Shown: in pieces, positions 31,540-41,995 of the stretch
Position numbering within the stretch: position 1 is the first letter of the stretch
Layout of the letters: the number at the start of each line of letters is the position of its first letter
NCBI RefSeq assembly: GCF_009755355.1
Contig: NZ_WQLB01000002.1
Coordinates: forward strand, 1-64,000
DNA length: 64,000 nt
Source: Deinococcus arboris
Lineage (GTDB): Bacteria; Deinococcota; Deinococci; Deinococcales; Deinococcaceae
Direction of reading: 5' to 3'
The notes under the pieces: model-generated
Told to the model about the DNA's origin: nothing
Database searches by the model: none
What the model saw: the letters and a program-made list of their open reading frames with translations, nothing else
Program-made: the position numbers and the translations under genes

Positions 31540-33552
31540 GTGCCCATTCGCGTTGTCAGTCTTGCCGCGCACAGCGGCGCCGGAAAAACCACGCTGGCCG
31601 AGGCCTTGCTGCACCGCAGCGGGGCCATTTCGCGCCCAGGCCGCGTGGAGGACGGCACCACCCACAGCGACCACACAGACGCCGAAAAGGCCCACGGGTT
31701 TTCCATTCAGACGAGTGTGCTGCGCCTGCCCCACGCCGGAACCGACCTCACGGTGCTGGACACGCCGGGTTACGCGGACTTTGTACGCGAGATTCGGGGC
31801 GGGATTCGCGCCGCCGACTCGGCCCTGGTGCTGGTGAGTGCCGTGGGCGGCGTAGAGGTCGGCACCGAGCGCGTGTGGGCCACCGCCGACCGCTTTGCCA
31901 TGCCGCGCCTCGTGGCCGTGAACAAGATGGACCGCGACCGCGCCGACTTCTACGCGGTGCTGGCTGACCTGAAAGCCAGTCTGCCGGGGCCGGTGGCCGC
32001 CGCTTGGGTGCCGCTGGGTCAGGGGGCCGACTTCCGGGGGGTGGTAAACGTCCTGACCGGCGAGGCCAGCCCGCCCCAGGATGTGCCCCCCACCGTGCAG
32101 GCCGAGGTGCGCGCCGCTCGGGAGGCCCTGACCGACGCCATTGTCGAAACTGACGACGACCTGATGACCCGCTACCTGGACGGTGAAGAGGTGGGCACGG
32201 GGGAATTGCAGGCCGCCTTGACCCGTGCGGTGCATGCGGGCACCCTCTACCCGGTGCTGCCTGTCAGTGCCGTGACCGGGGTGGGGCTGGACAGCCTGCT
32301 GGACCTGCTGGTCACAGGGTTGCGCTCGGCGCAGGAGCGTGGCCCGCTGACAGGGGTGGACGGCCAGACGCGGGAGCCTTCTCCAGACGCGCCGTTCAGT
32401 GCGCGCGTGTGGCGGGTGTCGGTGGACCCCTTTGTGGGCAAGCTGGCCTACGTGCGGGTCTGGAGCGGCACCCTGCGCCCCGGCGACACGGTGCAGAACA
32501 CCACCCAGGGCGCCGAAGTGCGGGTGGCCCACCTGTATATCCCCAGTGGCAAGGACCTGACCGAGGTGGCCGAGTTGCCGGCGGGCAGCATCGGCGTGCT
32601 GACCAAACTGCCGGACCTGCATGCCGGCGACACCCTGGCCGACCCGGCGCAGCCTGTGCAGTATGACCCCCTGTGGCTGCCGGACCCTGCGCATACAGTG
32701 GCCATTCACCCGACGGCGCGCGCCGACGAGGACAAGCTGGGGGCCGCCCTGGCCCGACTGCGCGAGGAAGACCCCACCCTGCACTCCACGCGGGAGCCGC
32801 AGACGGGCGAACAGTTGCTGTCAGGCATGGGCGACATGCACCTGGGCATTGCGGTCGAGAAGCTCTCGGCCCTGGGGGTCAACGTGACCACCAGCGCGCC
32901 GCGCATTCCGTACCGCGAGACCATTCACGCCCGCAGCGAGGCCCAGGGCAAGCACCGCAAGCAGAGTGGCGGGCACGGTCAGTATGGAGACTGCCGCCTG
33001 CGCATCGAACCCGGCGACGGCTTTGGCTTTCGCAGCGCGGTGGTGGGGGGCGCCATTCCGGGCAAGTACCTGCCCAGCATCGAAAAAGGTGTGCAGGACG
33101 CCATGCAAAAAGGCTCGTTGGCCGGCTACCCGCTGCAGGACTTGCACGTGACGGTGCTGGACGGTAGCTATCACGACGTAGACAGCAGCGACATTGCCTT
33201 TCGCACGGCGGGCAGCCTGGCCCTGAAAAACGCTCTGGAAGGCGCCCGGCCAGGGCTGTTAGAGCCGGTGGTGCAGTTGAGGGTAAGGGCGCCCGCCAGT
33301 TTTACCGGCGACTTGATCAGCGACCTGCAAACCCGGCGCGCGCGTGTGCAGGGCATGGACACCAGCGGCACAGTCATGACGGTGACTGCCACCGTGCCCC
33401 AGGCCGAGCTGCAAAACTACAGCGCCGACCTGCGTTCGCTGACCGGCGACCGGGGGGCGTTCAGCGTGAAACCCCACGGCTATCAGCCGGTGCCGGACCA
33501 CATTGCCAAGAAAATTATTGAGGAGCGGAAAGGGGAGCTGGCGGGAGCATGA
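31540..33552 (+). CDS. elongation factor G-like translational GTPase
   Basis: A 670-residue EF-G paralogue. G1 [10 protein letters not shown] (9-18), G3 [10 protein letters not shown]4 [10 protein letters not shown]; domains II-V follow with EF-G-like [17 protein letters not shown] and a C-terminal [18 protein letters not shown]. It lacks the length and several conserved residues of canonical FusA and belongs to the EF-G-like group found in many actinobacteria and deinococci, whose role is unclear. GTG 31540 with an upstream GGAAAGG is preferred; nothing coding-like lies before it. The 220 bp upstream contain no gene. Confidence 0.9.
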   Translation: MPIRVVSLAAHSGAGKTTLAEALLHRSGAISRPGRVEDGTTHSDHTDAEKAHGFSIQTSVLRLPHAGTDLTVLDTPGYADFVREIRGGIRAADSALVLVSAVGGVEVGTERVWATADRFAMPRLVAVNKMDRDRADFYAVLADLKASLPGPVAAAWVPLGQGADFRGVVNVLTGEASPPQDVPPTVQAEVRAAREALTDAIVETDDDLMTRYLDGEEVGTGELQAALTRAVHAGTLYPVLPVSAVTGVGLDSLLDLLVTGLRSAQERGPLTGVDGQTREPSPDAPFSARVWRVSVDPFVGKLAYVRVWSGTLRPGDTVQNTTQGAEVRVAHLYIPSGKDLTEVAELPAGSIGVLTKLPDLHAGDTLADPAQPVQYDPLWLPDPAHTVAIHPTARADEDKLGAALARLREEDPTLHSTREPQTGEQLLSGMGDMHLGIAVEKLSALGVNVTTSAPRIPYRETIHARSEAQGKHRKQSGGHGQYGDCRLRIEPGDGFGFRSAVVGGAIPGKYLPSIEKGVQDAMQKGSLAGYPLQDLHVTVLDGSYHDVDSSDIAFRTAGSLALKNALEGARPGLLEPVVQLRVRAPASFTGDLISDLQTRRARVQGMDTSGTVMTVTATVPQAELQNYSADLRSLTGDRGAFSVKPHGYQPVPDHIAKKIIEERKGELAGA

Positions 33553-33773
33553 TCGTCTGGAAGCGGTTATTGGCTCGCAGGGGAGGATGTGAGGAGCGTT
33601 CATAGACAGGGGTTGAGGTAAGTCTGCGGGGATGTTCCTCTTTCAATGCAGCAGAACACCGCTGTGATGGAGCCTAAACTGGACGACTGCTGAAACAGCC
33701 CTTCAGCTGCTAGACCAGCACACAGGACTGTCTTGAACGTCCCCCCAGGTCGCTCGGTTGAGGCTTACCCCAA

Positions 33774-33798
33774 GTCAAAACCCGCCACTGGGGCGGGT
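33774..33798 (-). terminator. rho-independent terminator, minus strand
   Basis: On the minus strand ACCCGCC pairs with GGCGGGT around CCAGT and is followed by TTTTGACTT, 22 nt after the stop at 33820. The rest of 33553-33773 is empty. Confidence 0.8.
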
Positions 33799-33819
33799 CT
33801 GGTGGGTGTGCGCTGGGCG

Positions 33820-34152
33820 TCAGGCCGTGCCCAGACCGGTGCCAGCACCTTGCAGGGCCTCGGCCAGTGCCTGCAACTGCTCGCCGGTCTTGCCTTCCAC
33901 GTGGGCTGCGGCGCGGGCAGTGGACTCGCCCAGCTTGGTCAGCAGCTCGGCAATCTTCTCGCCGTCGGGAGCGTCACTTTCCAGCTGGCGGCGCAGCGCA
34001 CCCAGGTCGGCGTGAATGGTCTTGGCGCCGCGCCAATCGGCGTCTTCCAGGCCGGTTTCCCAGCGTTCAATGGCCTGCACGCCCTTGGCGGGGTCCAGGT
34101 CGGTCAGGTTGCCTTGCAAAACGTCGAGGGTCGGGGCAATTCGCGTGGGCAT
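33820..34152 (-). CDS. hypothetical helical protein
   Basis: A 110-residue, fully helical, acidic protein with no signal or membrane segment (AIERWETGLEDADWRGAK, AELLTKLGESTARAAAHV). No family name. ATG 34152 has a GAGGTT-type ribosome site. It has its own terminator and is monocistronic. Confidence 0.65.
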   Translation of the reverse strand: MPTRIAPTLDVLQGNLTDLDPAKGVQAIERWETGLEDADWRGAKTIHADLGALRRQLESDAPDGEKIAELLTKLGESTARAAAHVEGKTGEQLQALAEALQGAGTGLGTA

Positions 34153-34294
34153 GGGGAAACCTCCTCAAAGGGAACAGTCAGCCGGGGCACTTCCCTGGCG
34201 GCACGCTGGACACCATGCCGCAGCCTCTGGCGGGCGGAGTGTACGCCCCGGCCCTTTGTGCCAGTTCCATGAAGCGTTCCGTGACCGGGCTCCG

Positions 34295-34300
34295 TACACT
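34295..34300 (+). promoter_or_regulatory. -10 element of CPT gene (TACACT), leaderless-type
   Basis: TACACT, GGCCCC, then ATG 34307. Confidence 0.5.
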
Positions 34301-34306
34301 GGCCCC

Positions 34307-34869
34307 ATGACCCCCGCCCTGATTCTGGTCAACGGCGCCTCCAGCGCGGGCAAGAGCACCCTCTGCCGGGCGCTGCGTGACGCCTTGCCCGGCGCTTTTT
34401 TGCACTTCAGCCTGGATTTTTTTATGTTCGACGCCCAGGTGCTGCCCCGCACCCCCGAAGGCCGCCTGCGCGACTGGGCCACGCTGCGGCCCAGGGTCTT
34501 TGAAGGGTTCCACCGCTGCCTGCCGGCCCTGCTGACCGCCGGCAACGACCTTGTGGTGGACTACATCATCGAGACGCCCGAGATGTGGGCGGAATTCTGC
34601 ACCCAGCTGGCGGAGTTTGATGTGTTTCTGGTCGGGGTGCAGTGCTCAGTTGAGGAACTTGAGCGGCGAGAAATCGCGCGCGGCGACCGGGGTCTGGGGG
34701 ACGCCCGGCGCGATGCCGAAACCGTTCATACCTTTACGGCCTACGACTTGACCCTGGACTGCACGATCCCACTGGCGCAGAACGTGGCGCGCGTTAGCCA
34801 GGCGTGGCAGGACAGAGAGGCGGGCGCCTCCAGAGCTTTCCCAGGAAGGCGCCCGCCCAGCCCGTCCTC

Positions 34870-34873
<4 letters not shown>
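34307..34873 (+). CDS. chloramphenicol phosphotransferase-like P-loop kinase
   Basis: A 188-residue CPT-family kinase. P-loop [11 protein letters not shown] (8-18), [16 protein letters not shown], and a later [19 protein letters not shown] lid-like segment. CPT phosphorylates chloramphenicol in Streptomyces, but most homologues have unknown small-molecule substrates. The last 15-20 residues run through a hairpin (34819-34857) and overlap the lipA stop by 4 nt on the opposite strand, so this tail is probably an accidental read-through sequence. Confidence 0.8.
34819..34857. terminator. 11-bp hairpin shared by convergent genes
   Basis: GGCGGGCGCCT (34819-34829) pairs with AGGCGCCCGCC (34847-34857). 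It sits inside the 3' end of the CPT frame and just past the lipA stop, so it likely terminates lipBA transcription. Confidence 0.7.
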
Positions 34874-35856
<983 letters not shown>

Positions 35857-35864
35857 GGTGGGTC

Positions 35865-36584
35865 TCAGCTCCCTGCGGCGGCGTAAACGGGCCGCGTCCA
35901 GTCATAGGTGGCAAAGGTGGTTTGGAAAGCGCGTTGCAAGGCGGCTTTGGCCTCGGCAACGCTGGGTGTTCGGTTCAGGCCGCGCTGCTCGTACTCGCGC
36001 TGCACGCTGGTCATGTGGGTCTGGTGCAGCCCACACGGCACGATCAGGTCAAAATGAGCCAGGTTGGTGGTGACATTCAGCGCCAGGCCGTGCAGGGCCA
36101 CATGCCGCTGCACCGCCACGCCAAACGAGGCGATTTTCTGCTCGTAACTCAGGCCGTTGACCTCGCGCGGATTCACGTACACACCCGCGTAGCCGGGGTT
36201 GGGCCGGGCATCGGGCAGCCCAAGGTCATGCAGGGCGGCGATGGTCGCGTTTTCCAGCAGGCGCAGAAAATCAGCCACTTTGCGCCCCACTGGAAAGATG
36301 GCGTAAGCCACCAACTGGCCGGGACCGTGGTAGGTCACGTCGCCCCCGCGCTCGATCTCCAGCACCTCAATGCCCTGCGCGCTCAGATACTCGCGCGTCA
36401 CGATGATATTGCTGCCCTCTTTCGCCTTGCGGCCCAGCGTCAGCACCGGCGGATGTTCCACCAGCAGCAGGGTGGGCGGGGACTCGCCCGCCACCACCTG
36501 GGCATGCCGCGTCTTCTGAAGGTCCCAGGCCTCCCGGTACCCCATCACCCCGAGGTCAAGAATGTCGAAAGCCGACTCGCTCAT
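35865..36584 (-). CDS. lipB: lipoyl(octanoyl) transferase
   Basis: A 239-residue octanoyltransferase moving octanoate from ACP to lipoyl domains. Signature [17 protein letters not shown] (about 79-95), HGLALNV, and the catalytic cysteine/lysine region: VPCGL matches the catalytic Cys. It is the first gene of lipB-lipA. ATG 36584 follows TACCAT by 7 nt. Confidence 0.95.
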   Translation of the reverse strand: MSESAFDILDLGVMGYREAWDLQKTRHAQVVAGESPPTLLLVEHPPVLTLGRKAKEGSNIIVTREYLSAQGIEVLEIERGGDVTYHGPGQLVAYAIFPVGRKVADFLRLLENATIAALHDLGLPDARPNPGYAGVYVNPREVNGLSYEQKIASFGVAVQRHVALHGLALNVTTNLAHFDLIVPCGLHQTHMTSVQREYEQRGLNRTPSVAEAKAALQRAFQTTFATYDWTRPVYAAAGS

Positions 36585-36591
36585 GCCGCTT

Positions 36592-36597
36592 ATGGTA
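36592..36597 (-). promoter_or_regulatory. -10 element of lipB (TACCAT), leaderless-type
   Basis: TACCAT, AAGCGGC, then ATG 36584 on the minus strand. Confidence 0.5.
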
Positions 36598-36775
36598 CGC
36601 CGGGGCCAGCGAAATTCACCGTGCGCCAGGCGGCGGTTCGGGTAGCATCAACCACTGGTGGTGGTGAATCCAGCGCCCTGTGCTGGTCGCGCCCGTCCGG
36701 ACTGTGGGGACATGGGCGGTGGGCGGCGCCAGAGGACCAGAAGGCGCCCTGCGGCCTGAGCCTTTACCCTGGGCC

Positions 36776-37303
36776 ATGCCGCAACTTGTGAAACCCGACG
36801 CCCGTTACCAGACCAGCTTTCTGGAGGCCGTGCGAGAAGCGCAGGCGGATGGCAGCGGCCTTCCCGACACGATGGGGTTTGACGTGCCGGCTATTGCCGC
36901 CGACTTTCCTACCTTCCTGAGCAGTCTGCGCCGTTATGAACCCGGCAACGAGCTGCCCGAGGGGTTCGTTAATTCTGAATACCTGTGGCTGGTGGAGGGC
37001 GACACCTATCTGGGGCGCGTCAGTATCCGCCACACCCTGAATGAGCGGCTGCGCGAGTTCGGTGGTCATATCGGCTACGAAATCCGGCCCACCGCCCGCC
37101 GCCGGGGGCACGCCACCCTGGCCCTGCGTCTCGCGCTGGCCCGCGCCCACGACCTCGGCATTGAACGTGCCCTGGTCACCTGCGATGTGGAGAACATCGG
37201 CTCCCGCGCGGTGATTGAGGCCAACGGCGGCGAGCTGGAAGGCGAGTTCACCGTGCCTGACCACGACCGGCCCCTGCGGCGTTACTGGGTGCCCACCGCC
37301 TAA
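36776..37303 (+). CDS. GNAT family N-acetyltransferase
   Basis: A 175-residue GNAT protein. Beta4 segment FGGHIGYEIRPTARRRGHATLAL contains the acetyl-CoA pyrophosphate loop R-R-x-G-x-A/G; the following LGIERALVTCDVENIGSRAVIEANGG is typical. Acceptor substrate unknown. TACCCT lies 5 nt before ATG 36776. Confidence 0.88.
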   Translation: MPQLVKPDARYQTSFLEAVREAQADGSGLPDTMGFDVPAIAADFPTFLSSLRRYEPGNELPEGFVNSEYLWLVEGDTYLGRVSIRHTLNERLREFGGHIGYEIRPTARRRGHATLALRLALARAHDLGIERALVTCDVENIGSRAVIEANGGELEGEFTVPDHDRPLRRYWVPTA

Positions 37304-37456
37304 GACGGAGTGCGTCCGTTGCTCTGACAAGGCAGAAGGGCACGCCAACTCCACGCCCGTCAGCCCGCGTCTGCTCGCTCTTCTAGGAAGCTGCTCAAAT
37401 CCGCTCAAATTTCACCGTTTTGGCAAACGATAGGGCCGGAGTTTGTCTGAGGCCCC

Positions 37457-37486
37457 TTGCCCGGTGGGCGGCGAGGCAGGTATACT
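37457..37486 (+). promoter_or_regulatory. promoter of rplS
   Basis: TTGCCC (37457-37462), an 18-bp spacer and TATACT (37481-37486). It gives a leader of about 95 nt before the rplS ATG. Confidence 0.7.
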
Positions 37487-37585
37487 TCTCCGGTTTGGCT
37501 GACCCCGTCAGCCGAGTCAGGTGTACGAACGCCTCTGTCTGCAAAGCAGAACTGTGGGGTGGTCCGCTGGCCGAAGGAGAATCCC

Positions 37586-38041
37586 ATGCAGAGCAGCATT
37601 AAAGTGAACCGTGGCGCCATTCTGCGCGCCGTCGAGCAGCCCCACATCAAGACCGACCACCCCGAGTTCCGCCCCGGTGACACCGTGCGCGTGGAAACCA
37701 AAGTGGTGGAAGGCAACCGCACCCGCAACCAGGCCTTTGAAGGCGTGGTCATCGCCCTGAACGGTGCCGGCAGCCGCAAGAGCTTCACCGTGCGCAAGAT
37801 CAGCTTCGGCGAAGGCGTGGAGCGCGTGTTCCCCTTCTCCAGCCCCCTGCTGGCCAAGGTCACCGTGCTGGAGCGCGGCAAGGTCCGCCGCGCCAAGCTG
37901 TACTACCTGCGCGATCTGCGTGGCAAGGCCGCCCGCATCAAGAACGACCGCAGCCGCGTGATGAAGGACGCCGCCCGCGTCCAGAAGGCCAAGCAGGACG
38001 CCGCCCAGGCCGAGGCCGCACCCGTCACCGACGCCGAATAA
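37586..38041 (+). CDS. rplS: 50S ribosomal protein L19
   Basis: A 151-residue L19, which bridges the 30S-50S interface. Conserved [54 protein letters not shown] and [17 protein letters not shown]. The alanine/lysine-rich C-terminal tail of about 35 residues exceeds the E. coli protein and is usual in deinococci. Strong GAAGGAGA ribosome site before ATG 37586. Confidence 0.97.
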   Translation: MQSSIKVNRGAILRAVEQPHIKTDHPEFRPGDTVRVETKVVEGNRTRNQAFEGVVIALNGAGSRKSFTVRKISFGEGVERVFPFSSPLLAKVTVLERGKVRRAKLYYLRDLRGKAARIKNDRSRVMKDAARVQKAKQDAAQAEAAPVTDAE

Positions 38042-38054
38042 GCAGAGCGTCTTC

Positions 38055-38085
38055 AGCCCGCCCCCGCCGAGTGTGGGGGCGGGCT
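38055..38085 (+). terminator. rplS terminator
   Basis: AGCCCGCCCCC (38055-38065) pairs with GGGGGCGGGCT (38075-38085), 14 nt after the stop. Confidence 0.8.
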
Positions 38086-38107
38086 GCTGTGCTCTAGGCT
38101 AGAGGTC

Positions 38108-39029
38108 GTGCGGCCCCTGCCCTTTGACCTGCTGGCCCTGGAGCTGGACGGCACCCTGCTGGACGCGGCGGGCCAGGTTCCTCCCGCACTCCTGCCGGAG
38201 TTGCGTGCCTGGGCGGCTGGGGGCGCTCACAGCGGCTGCCAGTTCCATTGAGGGGGAAAGAACATCCCCTCAATTCCACTTCTGCCGCTGTCTTTTGCGG
38301 CTACTCACTTCGTTCGCCCCAGAACAGTTGAGGGTGACTGCCCTTAGCTGGTCTGGGTGCCGTTATCCGCTCGCTATTCTGACCGCGCGCGCCTGGGTGC
38401 CGGACCTTCTACACGACTGGCCGGTGGAGACGGTGTCGCGCTGTTATGGGGCGCAACTGCTTCAGCGGGGCCGGGTGGTCAGAGAGCAGTGCTTGCGGCC
38501 TGCAACCGTGACGGCTGCCCTAGAGGCCCTGCACCCGGCCGAGCGGCGCCCCGACAGAGGAAAGACGGTGCTGGTGACCCGGCAGGCTTCTCTACGCACC
38601 AGCGACCCCGACTTCGAAACCGCTTGGCCGCTGGCCCAGGGCCTCCTGAAACTGATTCACGGGCAGCCCGACACGGCACGTCTGGATGCGCTGGCAGAGG
38701 TCTGGGCGGCCCTCCCTCAGGCCCAGGTTATCCGCGAGCGGGCTGACCGTGTGGTTCTGGTGGCGCCGGGCGCCGACAAGGGCAGCGCCCTTCAGACGCT
38801 CAGGAGGCGCCTGGGGGTGTCACAGGCGCGCATTCTGGCGGCGGGCGACGGTTCGGCCGACGCTGCCATGGGGCCTCAGGCTGGGCTGTTGGTGCGGGTA
38901 GGAGCGCACCCGGCGCTGTCTGCTGCCCACCAGACCGTCCCTGACCCGGCCGCCCTGGTGCAGCTGCTGCGGTTCTGCCGACGAACAGGTGCGCCGCCCC
39001 AGCCAAATGCTCTAAGCTGCCGCGCGTGA
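38108..39029 (+). pseudogene. HAD-superfamily hydrolase gene disrupted by a small repeat
   Basis: GTG 38108 opens a HAD N-terminus (DLLALELDGTLLDAAGQ) that stops at TGA about 38252 inside foreign sequence. From about 38367 the HAD sequence resumes in a different frame (YPLAILTARAWVPDLLHDWP ... RILAAGDGSADAAMGPQAG, HAD motif IV) and ends at 39027-39029. Removing roughly 38225-38370 would restore one protein of about 260 residues. The intact neighbour at 39026 is a paralogue, and the GTGA overlap between them shows they formed an operon. Confidence 0.8.
38247..38356 (+). repeat. small interspersed repeat inside the HAD gene
   Basis: It starts with a perfect hairpin (ATTGAGGGG 38247-38255 / CCCCTCAAT 38266-38274). 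The following TCAATTCCACTT and the alignable next 65 bp recur inverted at 56675-56755, and its end (GTTGAGGGTGAC ... CCCTTAGC ... CTGGG) recurs near 26516-26546. Three members in 64 kb indicate a genomic repeat family. Confidence 0.65.
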
Positions 39030-39847
39030 CGGACCTGCCTGCTGACGCGCCCACCACGCTGCCGCTGCTGCTGGCCTTTGACCTGGACGGCACCCTGATT
39101 CCGGACGCTGGGCGTGAGATTCCCGCCGCCACCGTGACGGCGCTGGCCCGGCTGCGGGCGCTGGGGGTCAAGCTGGCGATTATCACCGGGCGCGACCTGC
39201 CGCCCCCACAGGTGCAGACCGCCATGCAGCCCGACGCCGTGGCGACCAACAACGGCGGGCGGCTGCTGGTGGGCGAGCACCTCCACCAGGAAGCGCAGTT
39301 CACCGAGACAGACCTGGAAGCTGTGCTGGCGCACGAACTGCACGGCGCCCGCATGGTGCTGTTCACAGAACGCACCCTGTATGTGGACCTGCCGTCCGGC
39401 ACCCAGCCCGAGGCCTGGATGGTGGCCCGGCAGTTCAGGCCGCTGGCCGAGGCGCCGCGCACCGGCATCCTGAAGGTGGGCTTTTACCACCCCAGCGTGG
39501 CGGACTTGGCCTCACGCCTGCGCGCCTCTCACCCGCATCTGGTCCTGACAGGGGCGCAGGCCCCCTACCCGCACTTCCTGACTGTGACGCCTGAAGGAGC
39601 CCATAAGGGGGCCGCCCTCACCCTGATGGCCGACGCCCTGGGCATCCCCCATGACCGCACGGTGGCCTTTGGGGACAGCGACAACGATGAGGCCATGCTG
39701 GAAATTGCTGGCTACGGGGTGCAGGTCGGCACCCTGCCCCTGCTGGCCCGCCACGCCCGCGCGCAGGTGCCCAGGCAGGAGGACCTGGGCGCCTTTCTTC
39801 ACACCTGGGCCGAGAGGCTGGAACAGGAGAGTGGGAAGGAGGAGTGA
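39026..39847 (+). CDS. Cof-type HAD hydrolase
   Basis: A 273-residue HAD-IIB phosphatase: motif I LAFDLDGTLI (17-26), motif II IITGRD, motif III lysine in GAHKGAALTLMADALG, and motif IV FGDSDNDEAML. The family dephosphorylates sugar phosphates and other small molecules; substrate unknown. GTG 39026 overlaps the stop of the disrupted paralogue. Confidence 0.9.
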   Translation: MTDLPADAPTTLPLLLAFDLDGTLIPDAGREIPAATVTALARLRALGVKLAIITGRDLPPPQVQTAMQPDAVATNNGGRLLVGEHLHQEAQFTETDLEAVLAHELHGARMVLFTERTLYVDLPSGTQPEAWMVARQFRPLAEAPRTGILKVGFYHPSVADLASRLRASHPHLVLTGAQAPYPHFLTVTPEGAHKGAALTLMADALGIPHDRTVAFGDSDNDEAMLEIAGYGVQVGTLPLLARHARAQVPRQEDLGAFLHTWAERLEQESGKEE

Positions 39848-39872
39848 GTGGTCCATTGCCTCCTTCCCACTC
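39829..39872. terminator. 14-bp hairpin between convergent genes
   Basis: GAGTGGGAAGGAGG (39829-39842) pairs with CCTCCTTCCCACTC (39859-39872), overlapping the stop of the HAD gene and facing the convergent gene at 39885. Confidence 0.8.
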
Positions 39873-39884
39873 CTATCACCCTGG

Positions 39885-40442
39885 TTACTTCAGCGTCATG
39901 CTGGTCAAAATGGCGCGGCCCTGCTCGGCCAGGTCGGCGGGGGTGCCGCTGGGCAGCATCAGGGTGGCGGTAAACAGGCGGTTGTTTTTCAGGGTGAACA
40001 CCTGCGTCCAGCGCACGGCGCCGCCTTCTCCGTCGCCGCTGTACGACCACAGGATGCCGGGCACGCCGCTGACCTTGACGTTCTTCTCGCCCAGGAACTT
40101 CAGTTTGGTCACGACCTCGGGCATCTTGCGCTCGTTGAGGTCGCGGATGTCGGCCAGGGTGGCTTTCAGGTCGGCAGGAATGTCCTGCACGACCACCGTC
40201 ACGGTGGGCCGTAGGGCGCCCACCGTCTTGTTGATAAAGGCCACGTCCACGTTTGGGGCGTTTTTCAGGGGCGTCCAGCCGCTGGGCACGCGGATGCTGT
40301 ACCCCTTGGTGCTGGTGGCGGTAATGGCCTCAATGGTGCGGGGCTCGGTGGGGGCGGGCGCCGCCGTGGTGGGGGCGGTCTGGGCCAGGGCCGGGAACAG
40401 GGGGGTGGCTAGCAGGGCGAGGCTGAGAAGCACGCGGTTCAT
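39885..40442 (-). CDS. secreted hypothetical protein
   Basis: A 185-residue protein with a signal peptide (MNRVLLSLALLATPLFPALAQ), a Pro/Ala/Thr linker and a compact domain of about 140 residues (GYSIRVPSGWTPLKN, VVVQDIPADLKATLAD, LFTATLMLPSGTPADL) that resembles PsbP/DcrB-like lipoprotein folds. That fold assignment is inference. TACCCT lies 7 nt before ATG. Confidence 0.65.
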   Translation of the reverse strand: MNRVLLSLALLATPLFPALAQTAPTTAAPAPTEPRTIEAITATSTKGYSIRVPSGWTPLKNAPNVDVAFINKTVGALRPTVTVVVQDIPADLKATLADIRDLNERKMPEVVTKLKFLGEKNVKVSGVPGILWSYSGDGEGGAVRWTQVFTLKNNRLFTATLMLPSGTPADLAEQGRAILTSMTLK

Positions 40443-40447
40443 GAGCG

Positions 40448-41905
40448 TCAGGGTAGAGCCTGAAGGTGAGCCGAATCTGACCCCAGCGGCCCGGCCCAGG
40501 CGGCCTGTCCCGCGTCCAGGTGAAGGTGGTGGGTCAGGCCACTCAGGGCGTCCCCGGCGCGGTGGGCCACCACCAGCAGGTGCGTGCCGCCCCGCACCAG
40601 GTCTGGCAGCAGGGCGCAGAACGCCGCCCTGGCCCCGGCATCCAGAAAATCCAGCCCCTCGTCCAGCAGCAGCAGCCGGGGGCGGTGAAGCACCGCGCGG
40701 GCCAGCAGCAACCGGCGCAGCTGCCCCTGCGACAACCCTTCGGCAAGGCGGTCCAGCAGATCGTTGATGCCCAGGGTGCGGGCCAACTGGGCCAGTTCGG
40801 CTGTCTGCGCGGGGGTCAGGTCAGGGGCAAAGCCCTCGGTGCCGCTCCAGGCGCTGGCCAGCACCTCGCGTCCGGTCCAGTCGCGCCGCTGGCGGATGCC
40901 CACTTCGGCGCTGACCAGGCCGATGTGCGCGCGGCGCTGGCTCAGAAGGTCACTCGTGAGAAAGAGCCGCTCAATGTGGCCGCCCAGGGCCGGGTGCAGT
41001 TCGCCAGCAATCAGGCGGGCCAGGGTGCTTTTGCCGCTTCCGTTTTCGCCCGTGACCAGCCAGTGCTGCCCTGCCTGCCAGGTCCAACTCAGTGGGCCAA
41101 GGGCGCGGTGGCCGTTGCGGTAGACCGTGGCGTTGGTCAGGCGAACAAGCGGGTGTGGGCTGTGGGGCGTGGCGTGTGGCAGAGACAGGTGGGCAGAGGT
41201 TGGCGCTGGGTTAGGCGACTCCTCCCTCGCCTGGCCCCCTTCGACCCGCACCGTGCGCCAGGGAAGGGGCGGGGCTTCCTCGGGGCGGTGGGTGGCCAGC
41301 ACGAGGGCCACGCCCGAGGCCTGGAGCCGGGTCAGCACCTGCCCCAGTTCGGCGCGGGCCCCTTCACTCAGGCCATCGGTGAATTCGTCCAGCAGCAGCA
41401 GTTCTGGCGAGGGCATCAGGGCGGCGGCCAGCAGCACCCGCCGCCGCTGACCGTGGCTGAGGGTACGGAAATCGCGGTCCAGCAGCGCAGCGGTGCCCGT
41501 CTGGGCCGCGACGGTCTCCAGCCGGGTCAGCGCCTCTGGGGCCGCCGCCCAGAGGTTCAGCGCCTCGCCCTCAAAGGCGGCCAGCAGCACGTCCCGCACG
41601 GTCTGCACCCACTCGCGGGTCAGGTAAAAGGCCTCGGCGTCTGGCCCCACGATTCGTAGGGTGCGCCGCGCCTGCACGGCCGAGCGCTGAAGCTGCCCGC
41701 CCAGGGCGTAGGTGCGGGTGCCGGCCACCGGGGCCACCTGCCCGGCCAGCAGGCGCAGCAGCGTGGTCTTGCCGCCGCCGTTGGGGCCCCACAGTCGCAG
41801 TGCCTCGCCACGTCTGACCTCCAGATGGATGTTCTGCAAGACCGGCTGCCCACCTTGAAGCACGGTGACTGCCTGAAGCGAAACGAGAGGGGGAGGCGGC
41901 GCCAT
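40448..41905 (-). CDS. tandem ABC ATPase, ModF/PhrA-like
   Basis: About 485 residues with two nucleotide-binding domains and no membrane segments. NBD1: Walker A GPNGGGKTT, signature LSHGQRRRVL, Walker B LLLLDEFTD. NBD2: Walker A GENGSGKST, signature LSQGQLRRLLL, Walker B LLLLDEGLD. Order and size match the ModF (photorepair PhrA) group rather than ABC-F factors, which have a different linker. No transporter membrane genes are adjacent. ATG 41905 is used; an in-frame ATG at 41938 is the alternative. Confidence 0.82.
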   Translation of the reverse strand: MAPPPPLVSLQAVTVLQGGQPVLQNIHLEVRRGEALRLWGPNGGGKTTLLRLLAGQVAPVAGTRTYALGGQLQRSAVQARRTLRIVGPDAEAFYLTREWVQTVRDVLLAAFEGEALNLWAAAPEALTRLETVAAQTGTAALLDRDFRTLSHGQRRRVLLAAALMPSPELLLLDEFTDGLSEGARAELGQVLTRLQASGVALVLATHRPEEAPPLPWRTVRVEGGQAREESPNPAPTSAHLSLPHATPHSPHPLVRLTNATVYRNGHRALGPLSWTWQAGQHWLVTGENGSGKSTLARLIAGELHPALGGHIERLFLTSDLLSQRRAHIGLVSAEVGIRQRRDWTGREVLASAWSGTEGFAPDLTPAQTAELAQLARTLGINDLLDRLAEGLSQGQLRRLLLARAVLHRPRLLLLDEGLDFLDAGARAAFCALLPDLVRGGTHLLVVAHRAGDALSGLTHHLHLDAGQAAWAGPLGSDSAHLQALP

Positions 41906-41995
41906 TGCCCCGGAGTCTAGCGGGCGCCATTGGGCCATCAGGCGCTGTCATCTGGCTGAGGCGCGGCGACCCCGTGGCATGCTCTCCTGCTGGGG

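Noticed and set aside
31225..32784. 519-codon minus-strand frame antisense to the EF-G-like gene
   Set aside because: A GC-skew shadow: composition is His/Gly/Gln/Arg-rich and the plus strand encodes a complete GTPase. The same applies to long frames at 10525-11766, 19198-20397, 22548-23552 and 28063-29337.
37487..37585. L19-leader-type regulatory RNA before rplS
   Set aside because: The leader is about 95 nt, but I could not fold a recognisable conserved ribosomal-leader structure.
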